A stretch of 64,000 nucleotides of DNA from Sarcocystis neurona (GCA_000727475.1 KL647289.1:6624943-6688942); one strand, 5' to 3'; positions 38,310 to 51,399 are shown, numbered from the stretch's first letter. Made by a program: numbers and translations. Notes: generated by a model from the letters alone, not told the origin.

Positions 38310-41300
38310 ATGGACTCTGACATCGCTTCCCCGAAGAAGGACAGCAGCGGCAGCAGGTGGTGGACCAGCTACCGATGCCGCAGCACGGGCCCGAACACCA
38401 GCACCAGCAGGTGCTGCAGCAGTCGTAGGAGCAGCGGCAGCAGTAACACGGGCAGCAGCAGTCACAGCAGAAGTGGTGACAACAGCGTGACCTCGGCTAC
38501 GTGCCGGCGCTGCAGCAGCAGCAGCGGGGACACTGCGCGCGCCGCGCCCAACGCGTCGACTACCAGCAGTAGTAACAGCAAGAACATTAGCGGCAGCTGC
38601 AGAGGCAGCAGCAGCAATGTAGGGGGCAGCGGCAGGGACGAGAAGATGGGAGAGAGCAGCAGCGTCGTGAGTAGCGAAAGCCCGTGCGGTGGAGACAGGG
38701 GCAGCAGAAGCAGCAGCAGCAGCAACGAGAAGATTGGCGAGAACACCAAGAGCGTTCCACGTGGAAGCAGCAATGGTGCAGGCAGCAGGAGCAGCAGAAG
38801 CAGCACCGAGAGGAAGGTCGCGCCTGGACGTGAAGATCAGACGGGCCGGTACTCGCGTTTGCTGGCTCTCCAGCGGTATGAGTTGTCTTCTCTTTTTGCC
38901 CGCAGGCAGCACGCCGCTGCTGCGCGCGGCTTCTTGTGAAGTAACATCGCCGTTGCTGCCTTCCTGTGCTCTGCAGCATCTGCAGATGTATTGCTGCAGG
39001 GGGTGGAGGGAACGTCACGCTCACGGCTGCACCCGCCTTGCCCATTTAAGGCGTTTGCGCGACTCCTGAGGAGTCCACTTCTTTTCTGGAACGCTGCTGT
39101 TGGTGCTGCTCCTCTGTGTGCGCGTGTGTGTGTGAATATACATATAAACATATGTGTGTGTGGAGTGAAGAGGGGGTTGTATGGCAGATGTGTGTATCCA
39201 CGTGGGCATACACTGCGTTCTTCTTGTTTAGTTGCGGCCGGGCTGTAGGGACAGTACGAAGGCAGAGCTGTGTATCTACGTGTAAATACACTGCGTTCTT
39301 CTCGTTTAAACACGGGCAGGTTGTAGGGACACTACGCAAGAGAGGAGGACCGATGCCACCATGCACCAGGTATCTTGCTAGCTGCCAGCCAGGACTGATA
39401 GCCATCTCACTGCCAGCCAGTCGGTACTCTACGGACGACCTTCATTTTGTTGACCTTCGTCCACCGTCGTCCTGCTGCTGCAACACGTCTTCCCGGCTGC
39501 CCTGCTCTCCGCGTGCAGCTGCATGCGTTGCCGGCTAAGGAGGGGGGGCGCTCGGCGTCTCTCACGCTGCAGAGCAGTCAACAGCGGAGAGTAAAGGCTC
39601 ACGAGACTGCGGAGGAAATTTTACGTCTGCTGGTGTTGCTCCTTCCACGCAGAAAATACCAGCGAAGTCCCCCTCACGTGTTCACATCACACTCGATGGA
39701 GGTGTCCGTGTCCCACCTACATCTCTGTATACATATCTTTGTCTCTCAATACATATTCGTCTCGGTGTGGGTGTTCCTGTAAGTATACATATATAGGCAC
39801 TGGTGCACATATAGATGCGCCCACATATGTGTACGTGTGTATCTATATTGCACGTATATGTGTACATGTGCATATATTTATATGTATACATATATGTAGA
39901 GACATACGCCTGTACATACATTCATGTATATATGGGTGTATGCAGATCTACGTACACTTGTGGATACACATACATGTGTATATATCGATGTATGAACACA
40001 TGCCTGCCGCTCCCGCTCTTGAACCCTGCGACGTGTATCCGTAACCTCGCACGCTGGTACTGCATTGAAACGAGCTTCTGCAACCCACACATGCGCACAT
40101 ATATATAAATATGTATATGTGTGTATACTATGCATTCGTGGAGGCCCTAGTAAAGGCACATACATGCAGCCAGACCAGCGTGAGGCCCCTGTGCACTACC
40201 TGCGTTGGAAGCGTGTTTCAGTCCACTGCGGTACGTCTTGCAACCGCTTCCCGTTAACCACGTTTCTGCTGCAGAGAATATCACAGCGCCTTGTAGCTTT
40301 ATTTACTGCATCACGGAGAGCCTATGCATACGTGTATATAAATATATTAAAAGAGCGATAGAGAGAAAGAGGAAGAAATATATATGTATGTATATATATA
40401 TATAGATAGAGATAGAGAGACGTATACATACATATGTATATATACGTGTATGCATATGTGTGTATGTGCGTACGTGTATATTCGTAGTGGTCATATATCC
40501 GCATATATATGCATGTATATACGTATATGTATACACGTGGTTTTTCTACAATGCCAGAAGGAAGAAGGCGTTACTGCGTGCGCGTGTGTGCGTTGCATTG
40601 GTGATCCGTCGTTATTTACCCGCGTGTGAAGCCGGTGCCGGTACTTCTGTTCTGTGTCTTCGCGTGGGGTGTGGAAGCTGCTTGGATGCGCGCTTTGCTG
40701 CGCGTTGTGCTGCTGCCTGTGCGGAATGCTGCGCGCAGCATGGGAGTGGTGGAGAACTATGCGGCCATCAGCGAGAAGACGGTCGCGGTGGTAGGCGTGG
40801 GTGGCGTCGGCGCGGTCGCGGCGGAAATGTTGACGCGCTGCGGCGTCGGACGGCTGCTGCTCTTCGACTACGACCGCGTCGAAGAAGCGAACATGAACCG
40901 CCTTTTCTTTCAGCCACACCAAATCGGCTCCCCAAAAGTGCGGGTGGGTACACGTGTGTGTGCGGGTGGTACTTGCGTCTTTTTTTCCGTGCTTCCCGAC
41001 GCACGCATGCAGAGAGCCCTTGTCGTGAGCGCAGGGCGGAAAGAGAAGACCTCAGTTCGTCTCCGCGTGTTTCGATATGCACCAGGCGCACTGCATGAGT
41101 ATTAGTCCAGAAGACGAATCCGTGGACTAAAACAAGCGGAATGTCAGAGCAAGAAGAAGAACGAGGAGTAGTACGGGTGGTCTCAGTAGTAGTAGTAATA
41201 GTAGGACTAATAGCAGCAGTAGTAGTAGCCGTAGTAGCAGTAATAATAAGCAGTGGCAGTATGACAGCAATAGTTTTACACAAGTAATCTATCAACACAA

Positions 41301-44288
41301 GTAGTAGTCATAGTGTTATAGTAGTAGTAGTAGTGGTAGTAGTAGTAGTAGTACTAGCACGTAAGAGAAACACTACGTAGGAGGAACACTGCGGTCGAGG
41401 AAGTTCACGTAGGAGGAGGAGTACGTAGAAGGCGGACTGCTTAGGGGGAAGACTACGTAGGAAGAGGAATGTTTGAAGTGATTTTGGCAGCAGTTTGGTG
41501 CAGCAACGGTATATCGAAGAAGTTTTCCACCGGCAGCACGATGCAGGCGTCGGTGACACACACAAGAACAGCGGTGGAGGCTGAATGCAGCAATATGACG
41601 AGGACCGTACGCAGACAGTACAGCCCCGTGCCCGCTGCATGCCCGGTAGTAGGCTGGGCACTTTTTTGTGTCGACCAACCTTAGAAACACAGAAAGAGAA
41701 ACACGAAGGAATTCGTCTACGGCGGCCGAGCGCTTTGTCAAGCTCGTTCAAACGCAGGAGATATACATGTGTACACAGGTGTGTATAGGTGCACGTCTAC
41801 ATAAACAAATACACGGCTACACACATATATGTATACACATGGATATACACACATATTATATATACACATGCGCCTATGTATACACACGTGCGTCTACGTA
41901 TATGTGTAGCAGCTAGCAGCTATGGGGGCGTGTGCGTCTACGGGCGCCTATATGTAACTTTAAGTTGCGAGCCACCGATGCCGCCGCTTTCCGGCGAGGA
42001 GACGCGGAGGACTCACGGCAGCCGTTGTTTGTGTATCTGTATGTATGTGAAGAGACGTGAGGATACACACCCACACACACCGTCCGTCCTACGTAGCACC
42101 TTCATTTCTCCGAAACATCCCGCTGCATGTAGCTGGTAGCCAAGGCATACTGCTGCATTTGCTGCACAGCGTCTGCGAGGGTGCTGCATGGGGGGAATGT
42201 GGTTGCTGACACCTGCGGGGGGAATTGTCTAGCAGTTGGTAACCGGTTCCAGCAGCAGCAGCAGCAGTGCGTGAGCTGCTGCACCGCCGTGCTGCAGGGG
42301 GGGCTCTGTTCATCAGCAGCAACAGCCCAGCCGCGTGGAGCAGCAGCAGCAGCGCTTCCGTTTTTTCTCCCGAGGCGCGTAGGCGTCTCGCTGAAAACAA
42401 GGTTGCGTTCCAACAGAAGCAGCAGCAGGAGCATAGGAGACTGTCCACACGCCCAGGCTTAGGGGGCGTCGCAGTCTCGGTGTGGTCTTGCTGGTGGGCA
42501 GCAGTCGGCATCTGCGGTCCAAGCCGCGTTTCTTCGGGAAATTGAGCGTACACCGCAGGAAAAGTCGTCCTTCTGACGACGAATTTGTATTGCAGGAAGA
42601 AATTTTCCTCCTTTTCGGCTCTCACTGGCTGTCAGCAACGGCTGCGCTTTCGCTTTATTCTGCGCAGCTGCTGTCCCTAGCACAGCTTCGCTACGTGGGT
42701 TTTCATCGGTCGGTGACGACACTTCCAAATCGCATGCTCGTGGGACGACCGACCTTCCTGTTGCTGCTGCTGGGCGACTGCCGTGGCCTACTCATGAACC
42801 CTGCCACAGCTGCAAGTGCTGCTGCTGCTCGTCGGGTTGTCTCTTCGTGACTGCGCTGCTGCTGTGGGACCGTTGTGGAGGCTGAGCGGTGGTGACTTGT
42901 GCCGTTACTGCTGTCGGTGTCGCCGCTGGCCCCACGCCACTGCCGCTGCTGCTATCTCTTCTGCTGTTGTTCAGGCCGCACGAGAGACGCTGCACGCGAT
43001 CAATCCAGAGGTCGACATCGAAGCATTCGACTGCGATGTCTGCAGAGAATTCGACGTGCTGCTGAACTGCCTCGCTGGGAAGCCCTCCGGCGAGGGCAGC
43101 AACGTGGACGGCAGCAGCAGAAGCAGCAGCAGTCACGACAGCAATAGCAGCAGCAGCGGCAGCGGCAGCGCTCACGGCGGCAGCAGCGGTAGCCAAAGCG
43201 ACGGTGGCGATCTGGACCGCAGCGAAACCCAGACAAACAGCAGAGGCAACATCAGCAAGCCCTGCAGGGGGTTCATCGGCAGGAGACGCGACAGCAACAG
43301 TAGCGGCAGGAACAGTAGCAGCATGAACAGTAGCAGCAGGAACAGCAGCAGCCGCAGCCGCGGCGGAAGCAGCTCCAGTGACGACAGGAGCTGCAGCGAC
43401 AGCCGCAGCAGCAGCAACGACTGCAGCGGCACGAGGGAGGAAGGGTCGCCCGGCAGGCCAGCGGTGGATCTACTGTTGAGCTGCGTAGATAACTACGCAG
43501 CGCGCATCACCGTCAGTCAGGCATGCAACGAAACCGGTAGAGACGCAGTCAGCAAACTTTATCTTTTCTGTCCTCTGCTCCCTACTTTTCTGTGTTCGTC
43601 GAACTGAAGCAACGTCTAAAAAGTGGCCCATGCAGAGATCTGCGGGCGAGTGACCAGGGTGTACCTACACGCATAGGCATGTTATCAGTTTTCGGGAGGA
43701 AGAACAGCAGGAGAAATAGAGACAGATAGCCACCTGAGAACGTCTGGCCTTCTCTACGACTAGGTACACTATGCGTGGAAATGCGCGTCCCCTCCCCCGC
43801 GAAGAGTTGGAGTGTCTTTCCATTCGTATATATATGCGTTGGTCCACCGATACATATATATATATATACAGAGAGAGAGTGGGAGAGAGTTGCAGTGCCC
43901 TTTCGTTCGTACATGTACATACATGTATATATATACGTGGGTCTGCCGATACCTATACACATATATATGAATATACATCGGTACGAGTGTGTGTGTTAGT
44001 GTAGATACCGCACTGATATACCGTCGACGTACCAGTCAAAGAGCTTATAAGTATACATACATATATATATATGTATGAATACATACGCATATATATATAT
44101 ATATATATACGTGGAGCCCTATATTTACATACATATATAGATAGATAGGTAGATAGACAGATATATACTGTGTAAGCGCGTGGATGCGTATATGCATGTG
44201 TATACATCACTGTGTCCGTATATTTATAGCGTGTATACAAATAGATATATTCAGTCGTATGCGTATGTTAGGGTACGCACACGTATGC

Positions 44289-44320
<32 letters not shown>

Positions 44321-47300
44321 TTTTTGTAAGTGCCTGTGTATGTGAATGCATGTATATATACATATGTGCGCCTTTTTTGTATTAGCACAAATGTACACAT
44401 CTATATATCTCGCAATATACAAGCGCATGCACGTTTTCACGCTCAACGTGTAAAGCCAAACACTGACGCGCGTACTCATGTTCACATACGTCCGTGTGGA
44501 CGTACGTCTTTGCTAGCGTCTTACGCGATATCAGAAGTCACTCGTAGGAACGCGTGCGCTTTTCTATTCATTTGCTTATTTGGCGCGTATACCCAGGGAA
44601 GATTTATAGCGATACATCCCATGAAGTAGCGAGGAAGAGGCGCTTGCGGGCGCTACTCATGTCTCTTTGGAAACGCCGGTGCGCGCCTCCCGATTGCGTG
44701 CGTGTCTTCACGTCCTGCCCACGGAGGCACGTGGGTTTGCTGGAGCGTAGCATCCAGCAGCCCACATGCACTCTCTCGTGAAAGATGGTCTTCGTGGAGC
44801 GAAGGGGTGAAAGACAGAAAAGACGACTTTTTTTGCTGCGCACAGGCGTTGCATGGATGAACAGCGGCGTGAGTGAGAGCGCAACCAGCGGGCAGATTCA
44901 GACCTGCATACCTGGTCTGCTCGCCTGCTTCCAGGTGCGTCAGCAGCAGGAGCACCACAGGAAACTCCGCAGGTGTCCCCGCCATCCGAAAAAACACACG
45001 AAGATTAAGTTGTTCACGCGAGTGGCAGTCCACGTGCAAGAAAATGTTGCAGACGTGTGCGTGTCTACCCCCCAGGTACACCGACGGTGAGCACTGCAGC
45101 TGTGGCTGTGGAAGGGCAGTGCTGTCTGCACTCGCGGTGAATCTACGTATGTAGACACTTCTGGCGGTGCCTGCAGAGACGGCTGCTAATGCAAGCGAAG
45201 CAGAGGAAAACGCCAGGCTGCTGCCGGCTCGTGTAGGCGCACGCGGGCCCGCAGAGGACTCTGCTTTTCCTGCGCGAGCGCCCAAAAAGCCAGACACCCG
45301 ACTCGACGTCACGTAGCTGTGGACACACACGAAAAGCCACAGAGCGCGAGACACAGAGAGGAAACGGGAGACGGCGCGTGCGGCGAGACAGGGAGACACA
45401 GAGGGAGAGAAATAAAGAGAAAGGATTTCGTACACACACACACACACACACGCATACATGCACTTGAGATGTCTCTGCTGCGGATGGGGTGGAATGCCCA
45501 CGAAAAGAGCAGACGCCGGCCACAGCCGCGTGTATGCAGCTCGCGCTGCACGGCCACATTGTTGTCCTCAACAGACGCAAGCAGCGCGTGGAGACGTCCG
45601 TAGCCCTTGTGCTCCACGAATAGGCCGGGCATGCAAGGAAACGAAGTCGGTACACAGCTGCCCCTTATTTAATATTGTATCTGCTGTCCTTATAGTGTGT
45701 CTGTGTGTACGTGTGTGTACGTGTGTGTGTTTGTCTGTGCACTCTTCGTTTTGAAGGCGCACTGGTGTTTTCTCTGCGTTTCTTCTCCGGAGTGCGTCCT
45801 CGCGGGGCTGGCTACTCCCTGCCTGTCGCTGTTGCATGTGTATGATGAGGCGCGAGCTTTGCGTGTGTCTGTTGCGCGCCACCCCACCACCTCCGCAGCT
45901 GCCGCGTTTAACTTCGCTGCCTCCACTGGGCCCTCTGCGCTCACTCGTGTGTCTTTTTCTCGTCAATCCTGGTCCATCGTGGGAGCCTTGCTCATACTGT
46001 TGCAGATACCGCTGCTGCTGCCGCGTTCCTGAGGGCCTCGTGCTGCTGCCGTTGGGTGACGGTGCTGCTAGTGCCGTTGCCGATACTGCACGCGCTGCTC
46101 TTAAGTGATATTGGTGTTACTGCCTGTGTTCTCCTTGCCGCTGCTGCCGCCCCCGCTAGGATGCGGCTGTCATCGCTGTTGGTGGGGCGCCACGGTCACC
46201 CGCACAGACCCACACCCGCCGTCTGCACGAGGATGCTCTAGTCCTTGACCCCAGTCTTTCTTCCCATGCGCTCGGATGCTGCAGTCAATGCATGCGGGTG
46301 CATGCTGCGTCGTGCTGCCTGCGTTGCCGTTGCTGCTGCTGGTGCGTCCGGCGTTCTGCACCCGGTGCTGCAGCAGTAGCCGTACCCACTGTTTGACACG
46401 TGAGGAGATCCTGCTGCAAGTCTGCCTACTGAACTCGTCCTCGTCCGTCGCCTGCTGTAGCCGCTACTACGAAAATAAGCTGCTGCTCTGCGTGCAGCCC
46501 GCGCTGCCTGTGAAAGCTGTCGCTGCTGCTACCTCCTACGCGTGTGGCGACCGTTGGACGCCCTCGCTGCTGCTGCTGCTGTTGCTGCGACTTCGGCGCG
46601 TTCCACTGCCCCCAAAGCTACCGGTTCTGTTGTTACATCGCGTGTGCAGCGGTTCGCACAGAACGTTGTGCTGCCGCTGCTGCTGCAGTGCGTGTGCCGT
46701 CTCTCCTCCAGGCGGGTCCTGCTTCTGCCACGACCTTCACGGGCGGCGTGGTTCCGGCAGCAATGCCTGCCGTCGCGACGGCATCGCTGATGTTCCACGT
46801 GCGCGTCTCGGGTTTCTTGTTGTGCGCCTGCTGCAGTCGCCTAGACTGTTGCAATCGGGAGAGACATCAGCTGCTGCGACGATTCCCCTGCCGTCCTGCG
46901 GGTGCTGCTACATTTCGTTCTGGACCCCGCTGCTCCTGCTGTTGCAGACGGGCGCCCTGCTGTGTGCTGCTGCTGTCTCTCCCAAACGTGGTCCTTCTTC
47001 CCGCGTGCGCAGCTGCTTTCCTGCTGCTGCAAAGCCTAAGCCTACCGTGTCTTAGCCAGTAGCCTCCCGGTATGCCTGAGCGTCCTTCCTCGCCTTCAGT
47101 CTGCTGCTGCGACGCTGCACAAGGGGGGCCGGGGCTGCGCCCGCAAAGTGTGGGGACTACAGCAAAACCTAGAAACAGACATTTGCTGCTGTTAGCTTCA
47201 TCCGTCGCCTGCAGTCTGCTGCTGCTGTTGCCATCTTGCTCATGCAGTGCGCCCCCCCGTACGTAGTGGCAACTGGCGAAGACGAACGGGCTATCCGGCG

Positions 47301-50300
47301 GGAAGGCGTCTGCGCAGCTTCCCTCCCCACGACCATGGCTATTGTAGCAGGTACTGAAGCAGCAGTTCTTTTGCCCCAATTTAATTCGACGAGAGGACAA
47401 GGAGCAGGAGGAACACGCGTAGATAAAGAAACGTATGTACGCAAGCAGCGGCACTCTGCAGCGTGGGTCCCTCCTTACGCTGGCACATACGTACACATCT
47501 ATACACACACGCACATTTACACGTGCATCCATACACACAAACATACGTATAGACATATGTACATACACACGTGCAGTCTATGACCATACACACATATATA
47601 CGCACATACACGCACATGCACATATATATACATACACAATGAATACGTGCATACACACGTACATAGATGCGTACGCACATACGTAAGTAGACAAACATAT
47701 ACATATATATATTTATAGTACTAGACAAATATATATATATATATGTATAGCAGTAGTCAAATACATATATATATATATATGTATATGTGTGTGTTTGTAT
47801 GTCCGTTTCTGTGAGCAGCAACAACAGCAGCTTCTGTGAGTCGCGCTTGGGTGTGGATACGTATAGCCTTTGTGTGAACGTTCTCTCGCTGTCTGTGCCT
47901 CACCCTCTTCGTACATGTATGTGCGTGTGTGAGTCCACACAATACCAGTTGCAGACCCCAGGCAGACCTCTTTTTTCTTTTTACAGCTGACACAGGAGTA
48001 CAGGTGCAGCAGCAATTGTCTGCGAAGATTGTGTGTGTTTCTCTCTCCTTCCTTTCCTATGTTTGCGCTCTGGAACACATGCGGGAACGCATGAAACAAG
48101 TGCGCGCGGCTGTAGAGGCACGCAGTTGTAGTTAGCCGAGCACGACAGCATGCAGCGCCGTGTACAAGTGACCTGAGTGCTGAGGCAACTCGCACGCGTT
48201 GCTGCTGGCGGTGTGTGTGTGGTCTGACTGTGCGGCTATATGCTTCCACGTGAATCGTCTGCCCCGGTGGACGCGGCGAGAGTAGGTAGGGAGGACGAGA
48301 TGCATAAATGCATTACCGACCGGCTCCTGTGCCGCCTCTGTTCAGGTCTGCTGGTGCAGAACGCACTGAAGTATCTGCTGCACTTCGGAGAGGTCTCGCC
48401 GCTACTCTGCTTCAACTCGCTTCAAAATTTCTTCTACGCCCTCGTCCTGCAGCCTAGTCCCTTCTGCGCCGATCCCTGGTGCCAGCTCCAACAGGTCCTT
48501 CTCCAGCAGAACCCACTCGGCCACTCTGAGCTTGTACACGGAAGCAGCAGGTGTTCCTGTCCGGGCAGATAGTTGTTTATGCACCTGTATATGCATATGC
48601 ATCAGTTTGTATGAGCAAAGGCATCTACACGTGCGAGAGAAGGAAAGCACTCATTCGAGTGACTCTTATTCAGACTGCACCCGCGCATACGCATACACAC
48701 AATGTAGATATACTCAGAAGTCGTCGTGTGTCGGTATTTGAATATGGACACGGGGTCGAACGCTACACCTACGTAGATGTAGCTGTGACACTTGTATAAG
48801 ATGTGCAGATGACCACGAGCGTCAGCATACAACGTGGGGCAGCATAGGTAGAACTTCGCGGCACGAGTGTCTCTGCGCGCGACATGTTCGTGTGTGTCTC
48901 TGTCCACTACAGGAGGCTGCGCAGGGGATGCGCTCACATTGAGAACAGCGTGTCCTCAAAACACGTACATGCACGTCACATGCGCGTAGCCTCGTGTATA
49001 CAGGTGTATCGGCAACAGACATTCTCTCTTTCTCCATCTTAACACATGTGTCCGCACGAGGTATCCACCTTGATTAACTGCTGAGTAAGCTTTGACGGGA
49101 AACTCCACACACACCCGGGATATATGTGTGCGAATTTCTAGACAGCCTCGTGTGCGCGAGAAATGTCTGTGCGGGATTACCGAGAGCGCGCTTGGGGCCG
49201 TCGACATACACCCGGTGAAAATGTATGTATGAGAGAGAAACACCAAGAGACAAATAGACATTCGTAGGGACAGAGAGACATAGGGGAGAAGCCTGTGCGT
49301 CCGTCAAGCGGAATTCGCGTGTCTAGACGTGTGTGGGTGTGCATGTGCGTTTCCTGTGCGTGTACGTGTGTGGAACTCGGCGTGCCTTAGTTGCACGACC
49401 GTGCGTCAGCAGCGTAGGATCCTAAGCACGTACAGAGGTAGGTGACTCCAGCGGCTCGCACCTGGGGCCTTCTTCGCGGGCGCCGCAGCAACGACACACG
49501 CCCGCGCGTGCAAAGGCGTCGGGAAGTTGTGGCGGGGTTTATATACAGCCATGTGCCTGAAAAAATACATACAGAGAAACGGGAGTGCCCTGAGGACTGG
49601 AACTGTATGGAGGTGCGGCGTGAATACGGGCGACAGTACGCGCAGATGCATGCGCCTTCCGGCGTGCACTCGCCAGCGCTGCCCTCACGCGCGTATACAT
49701 GGCTTGCATGAGCGAGGAGAGGCGCTCACAGAGCTAGGCATCTGCGTTTCCTGTGGTGGTCTCAGATCGTCGTGCGTCGTCGAGAGAGTGTATCACCTGG
49801 TCTTAATCCAAAGCGAAAGAGATGGCAAGGCTCGGGTGTATGCGTGTACCGGAGGAGAGAAAGCACACATACATGTATAGAGAGAGGGTGCCAGTAGGGC
49901 GTGTTTGTCGTCCTGGAGCTCGCCACGCAGGCCCACGTCGGAGTATTACCAGCAGAGTCGGTGTACGGGCACACGAACGTCTAAAATATGTTTGATACCA
50001 CCATTCGTGGGAATATGTGCATGTGAACGTGTGCGGGGTTATGCCTGCGAAGATGTAAGGCTATATATATATATGTATATACGTGTGTCTGCATGGTAGA
50101 TAATCCGGGACGTGTAGAGACTGTCGTATAGTAATGGGCATCAGGGAATGCAGAATCTTCCTCGGAAGCGGCGCGTTCTGTAGATGTGTCGAGGTTGCTG
50201 CTGCATTCACATCCTTCATTTCAATAGTAGAGGTACTTTTTGCCGGGTCTGCGTTCGGTTGAAGATGGGCACCAGCGTGCGCAGCGCAGCTTTTATTGTC

Positions 50301-51399
50301 TCTAAGTCGTTCCGCAGCGGGGTTGTCTTTGTAGTTGCGAGCGTTTCACCTACACTCGGGGCTCGAAGGCTAGTCACTTAGCGCATGGAGGAAGCAGTGT
50401 TCAAACACGTATTCGGCTGCCATGCTCCTTGCATGCGACAGTGAACGCTTCACAGATATGTGTGTGTGTGTGTGATACGTGGCAACGTACAACCATGCAC
50501 GTTCTCGGCCTCGTGGCTTCATGCAATCTGAAAGCCTCAGCGAAGTTTTCGTGGCTCGACAAATCGTAGAGGCATAAATATATGTATATATGTGAGTAGA
50601 TCTGTAGATACACACGCCCGCGGGGAAGTGAGAACGTAGGCTTCTTAAGCTCGCACGTGCACATGCGTGCGTGATCGCTGTGATATCGTTAATGAAGATG
50701 GGTGCTACCCGTTAAATACTGATAAAAAATTGCAGCTCTCTTTAGCTACGTTTATGCGTCTTCGTCCGCAGGCGCGTTGTTGTGTTTCTGAATGCAGGTC
50801 TACGTGCGTGTTTGTCTTTCGTGGCCCTTTACAGGCGTTGTTTCTTTTTCTTTTTGTGAGGCGCGCAGAAGAGAGTCAAAGAAAAAGGGCTCTCTGCACA
50901 CGAGTTTCTCCATTTTACCGCAACCGCGCCTCCAGACAGCAACGCCGAGAAGTACTCAGAAGAGACTTTTAGTGCAGTGTGCGTCCTAGCAGAAGGAGAA
51001 GAAGGCGAACCTCTTCCTCTTGGACACACCGTTACCAGCGATGTAAAATCCTGCGGCAGCAGCAGCGACAGCAGTAGCAACAACGACAGCATCAGCAGCC
51101 GCACCGCGACGATTTCGCGCAGCAATGATGGCAGCGCCCCCCGTAATAATAGCAGCGACAGCAGCAACACCGGTGACAGGAGTGGAGACGGCCAGAAGTC
51201 CAGCGGCAGCAGGTCCTACAGGAGTAGGAATAGCCGTACTGGTGGTACAGCTGGCAACGCAGATGACTCAGGAGAGTTTGTCAAGTCTGAAGTAGGAGCC
51301 CAGGATGAAGGGATTGAAGAGACCACGGGGCCGGGAAGCGACGTGCACAAGTACAGTGTGGAACAACTAAGACAAGAGCTGCAGAGATTACAGAACTAA
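38310..51399 (+). CDS. UBA5: UBA5, UFM1-activating E1 enzyme (seven exons)
   Basis: UBA5 adenylates the ubiquitin-like protein UFM1 and takes it as a thioester on its cysteine before passing it to UFC1. Exons are 38310-38875, 40739-40943, 42975-43536, 44846-44934, 47248-47350, 48346-48494 and 50869-51399. Every junction is phase-consistent, giving 734 residues against about 400 in human. Conserved blocks run in family order: [10 protein letters not shown] then MGVVENY, the nucleotide loop GVGGVG (208-213), [15 protein letters not shown] (232-246), [23 protein letters not shown], the zinc pairs C472-x2-C475 and C549-x4-C554, and the catalytic cysteine C496 in [11 protein letters not shown] (codon at 47,311). 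The C terminus [14 protein letters not shown] resembles the UFC1-binding helix. Ser-rich insertions, mostly AGC-coded, lie in exons 1, 3 and 7. The ATG at 38310 is the first in frame; an extra 5' exon cannot be excluded. The GTCCTT donor of exon 6 is weak. Confidence 0.9.
39710..40550. repeat. RY microsatellite in UBA5 intron 1
   Basis: TATATACGTGTATG-type alternating sequence with TA runs near 40,390-40,403 and 40,500-40,508. It fills much of the 1,863-bp intron between 38,875 and 40,739. Confidence 0.75.
41150..41470. repeat. TAG/GTA triplet tract and GGAGGA repeat in UBA5 intron 2
   Basis: 41,180-41,360 is a near-pure run of GTA/TAG triplets on the plus strand. It passes into a degenerate unit of about 30 bp containing TACGTAGGAGGA (about 41,370-41,470). 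It lies within the 2,031-bp intron between exons 2 and 3. Confidence 0.8.
43820..44440. repeat. RY microsatellites in UBA5 intron 3
   Basis: TA runs near 43,855-43,868, 44,058-44,070, 44,089-44,109 and 44,289-44,304 and GAGA runs at 43,871-43,890 and 44,304-44,320, inside the 1,309-bp intron. Confidence 0.75.
45428..45453. repeat. (CA)n microsatellite in UBA5 intron 4
   Basis: A short run of ACACAC dinucleotides within the 2,313-bp intron between 44,934 and 47,248. Confidence 0.8.
46010..47060. repeat. CTG-rich tract in UBA5 intron 4
   Basis: Interrupted CTG/GCTG triplets produce long Leu/Cys-rich plus frames and a 233-residue minus frame. The position between two firmly placed UBA5 exons makes it intronic for this gene. 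A nested antisense gene cannot be excluded from sequence alone. Confidence 0.6.
47480..47800. repeat. RY microsatellite in UBA5 intron 5
   Basis: ACACATACGTAC and TATATATA steps immediately after exon 5, with TA runs near 47,730-47,742 and 47,766-47,782. Confidence 0.75.

Noticed and set aside
40768..41298. 176-residue minus-strand frame
   Set aside because: Antisense shadow of the UBA5 nucleotide-binding exon continuing into a Thr run from TAG triplets.
44653..45501. 282-residue minus-strand frame
   Set aside because: It is antisense to UBA5 exon 4 and its flanking introns, with no motif; the conserved sequence is on the plus strand.
46867..47568. 233-residue minus-strand frame across UBA5 exon 5
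   Set aside because: It overlaps the catalytic-cysteine exon on the opposite strand and ends in microsatellite sequence; treated as a shadow.
51040..51130. Possible CRISPR-like or tandem array in the last UBA5 exon
   Set aside because: It is an irregular AGC run coding Ser/Asn, in frame with the gene, with no spacer structure.
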